From Ignavibacteria bacterium (lineage in GTDB: Bacteria; Bacteroidota; Ignavibacteria; UBA10030; SZUA-254), in the NCBI GenBank assembly GCA_005877655.1, contig VBOC01000038.1, positions 12,221-19,015 of the forward strand: a stretch of 6,795 bases of DNA. Direction: 5' to 3'. Positions within the stretch are counted from its first letter, which is position 1. The number at the start of each line of letters is the position of its first letter. The notes beneath the pieces were generated by a model that was not told the origin of the DNA, did not search any database, and saw only the letters and a list, made by a program, of their open reading frames with translations. The translations under genes and the position numbers were made by a program. Positions 6,424-6,795 of the stretch are shown one piece after another.

Positions 6424-6795
6424 ATGAAGTTCATCCTGGCCCTTGCACAAATCGATAACGTGCTCGGCGACCTCAAGAAAAACGCACAAAAGCACATCGA
6501 GTACATCAGGCGGGCGCGGGAGGGCGGCGCCGATCTCGTCGTCTTTCCTGAACTGAGTCTTACCGGCTATTCCATCAAGGACTCGAATCTGGACCTTGCG
6601 CTACGGGTATCAAACCTTCAAGCGCCGCGGCGCGGATCGGCTGAGTCCCGTCTCGGTCCGGCCATGTCCCGCACCGCGGGACCGAGCCGGGATAGGGCAG
6701 GACGAGGGCAAGATCCAAGGGCGCGCGAAAATGTCCTGAGAGGCATCATCAAGGAAAGCTCCCACATTGCTATTATAATGGGTTGTATCGAACAA
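6424..6795 (+). CDS. Nitrilase-superfamily carbon-nitrogen hydrolase, N-terminal part (3' cut by window end)
   Basis: The N-terminal 124 residues of a nitrilase-fold amidohydrolase. These enzymes hydrolyse amides or nitriles, or supply ammonia in glutamine-dependent NAD synthetase, using a Glu-Lys-Cys triad. The start MKFILALAQI with Gly15-Asp16 is the usual first strand and turn. LVVFPELSLTGY (38-49) carries the catalytic Glu43. Lys and Cys would lie beyond the window. VLRGIIKES..IAIIMGCIE (104-123) fits the next helix and strand of the fold. Between them, about residues 65-103 are rich in Arg, Gly, Ala, Pro and Ser, do not fit the fold and look inserted. ATG 6424 was chosen because homologues begin this way. 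GTG 6391, overlapping the previous stop codon, is a possible alternative adding 11 residues. Neither has a clear Shine-Dalgarno site. Whether the full protein is a stand-alone amidase or the glutaminase part of NAD synthetase cannot be decided here. Confidence 0.87.
   Translation, partial: MKFILALAQIDNVLGDLKKNAQKHIEYIRRAREGGADLVVFPELSLTGYSIKDSNLDLALRVSNLQAPRRGSAESRLGPAMSRTAGPSRDRAGRGQDPRARENVLRGIIKESSHIAIIMGCIEQ
6616..6732 (+). repeat. Apparent in-frame insertion with palindromic core in the hydrolase gene
   Basis: These 39 codons interrupt the expected nitrilase fold and are GC-rich, encoding mostly Arg, Gly, Ala, Pro and Ser. Their core is an inverted repeat: 6646-6659 pairs with 6679-6692 at 13 of 14 positions, including a perfect CTCGGTCC/GGACCGAG, around a 19-base loop. 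A looser outer pair, GGATC (6634-6638) and GATCC (6712-6716), flanks it. The reading frame stays open. This resembles palindromic elements known to sit in frame inside bacterial genes, such as the Rickettsia palindromic elements. The boundaries are approximate and no clear target-site duplication is visible. Confidence 0.5.

Noticed and set aside
6401..6427. Tiny leader frame starting ATG 6401 before the hydrolase
   Set aside because: Only eight codons, no ribosome site and no repeated or regulatory residues; more likely chance.
6646..6692. GC-rich hairpin as a transcription terminator
   Set aside because: No T-run follows, the stem lies inside an open coding frame, and the hydrolase fold resumes after it.

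Overview
This window is a compact run of genes, all on the + strand, from what looks like a bacterium of moderately high GC. Gene packing, a clear Shine-Dalgarno site before the second gene and the protein families all point to a bacterium. The phylum cannot be fixed from the sequence; an uncultured environmental lineage is a guess.

Layout: (1) Positions 1-4707 hold almost all of a giant, soluble, multi-sensor histidine kinase. Its 5' end lies outside the window. It starts with the tail of a possible RecA/KaiC-like domain, followed by PAS, GAF, PAS, PAS, PAS, GAF, GAF, GAF and a complete HisKA/HATPase core of the phytochrome-like 'SHDLKEPL' type. (2) Eight bases later, at 4716-5390, is a response regulator with an intact receiver domain but no DNA-binding output. 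Its C-terminal half looks like a degenerate kinase dimerisation (DHp) helix pair with Lys where the phospho-His should be. (3) Overlapping it by one base (TGATG), 5390-6394 encodes an unrecognised polytopic membrane protein built from two diverged copies of a four-helix unit. (4) After about 30 bases, 6424-6795 holds the start of a nitrilase-superfamily C-N hydrolase, cut by the window end. It appears to carry an extra in-frame, palindrome-bearing, Arg/Pro/Gly-rich stretch of about 39 codons.

The tight spacing suggests that genes 1-3, and probably gene 4, are one transcription unit. The kinase would integrate several cytoplasmic cues and phosphorylate the neighbouring regulator. That regulator must act through protein-protein contacts, perhaps by pairing with kinase-like helices. 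The duplicated membrane protein may be a downstream effector or may simply be co-transcribed. No stretch of more than 300 bases lacks a gene, and I saw no RNA genes, CRISPR arrays, IS elements or factor-independent terminators. The points most worth a second look are the His-to-Lys DHp-like tail, the internally duplicated membrane protein, and the apparent palindromic insertion in the hydrolase.
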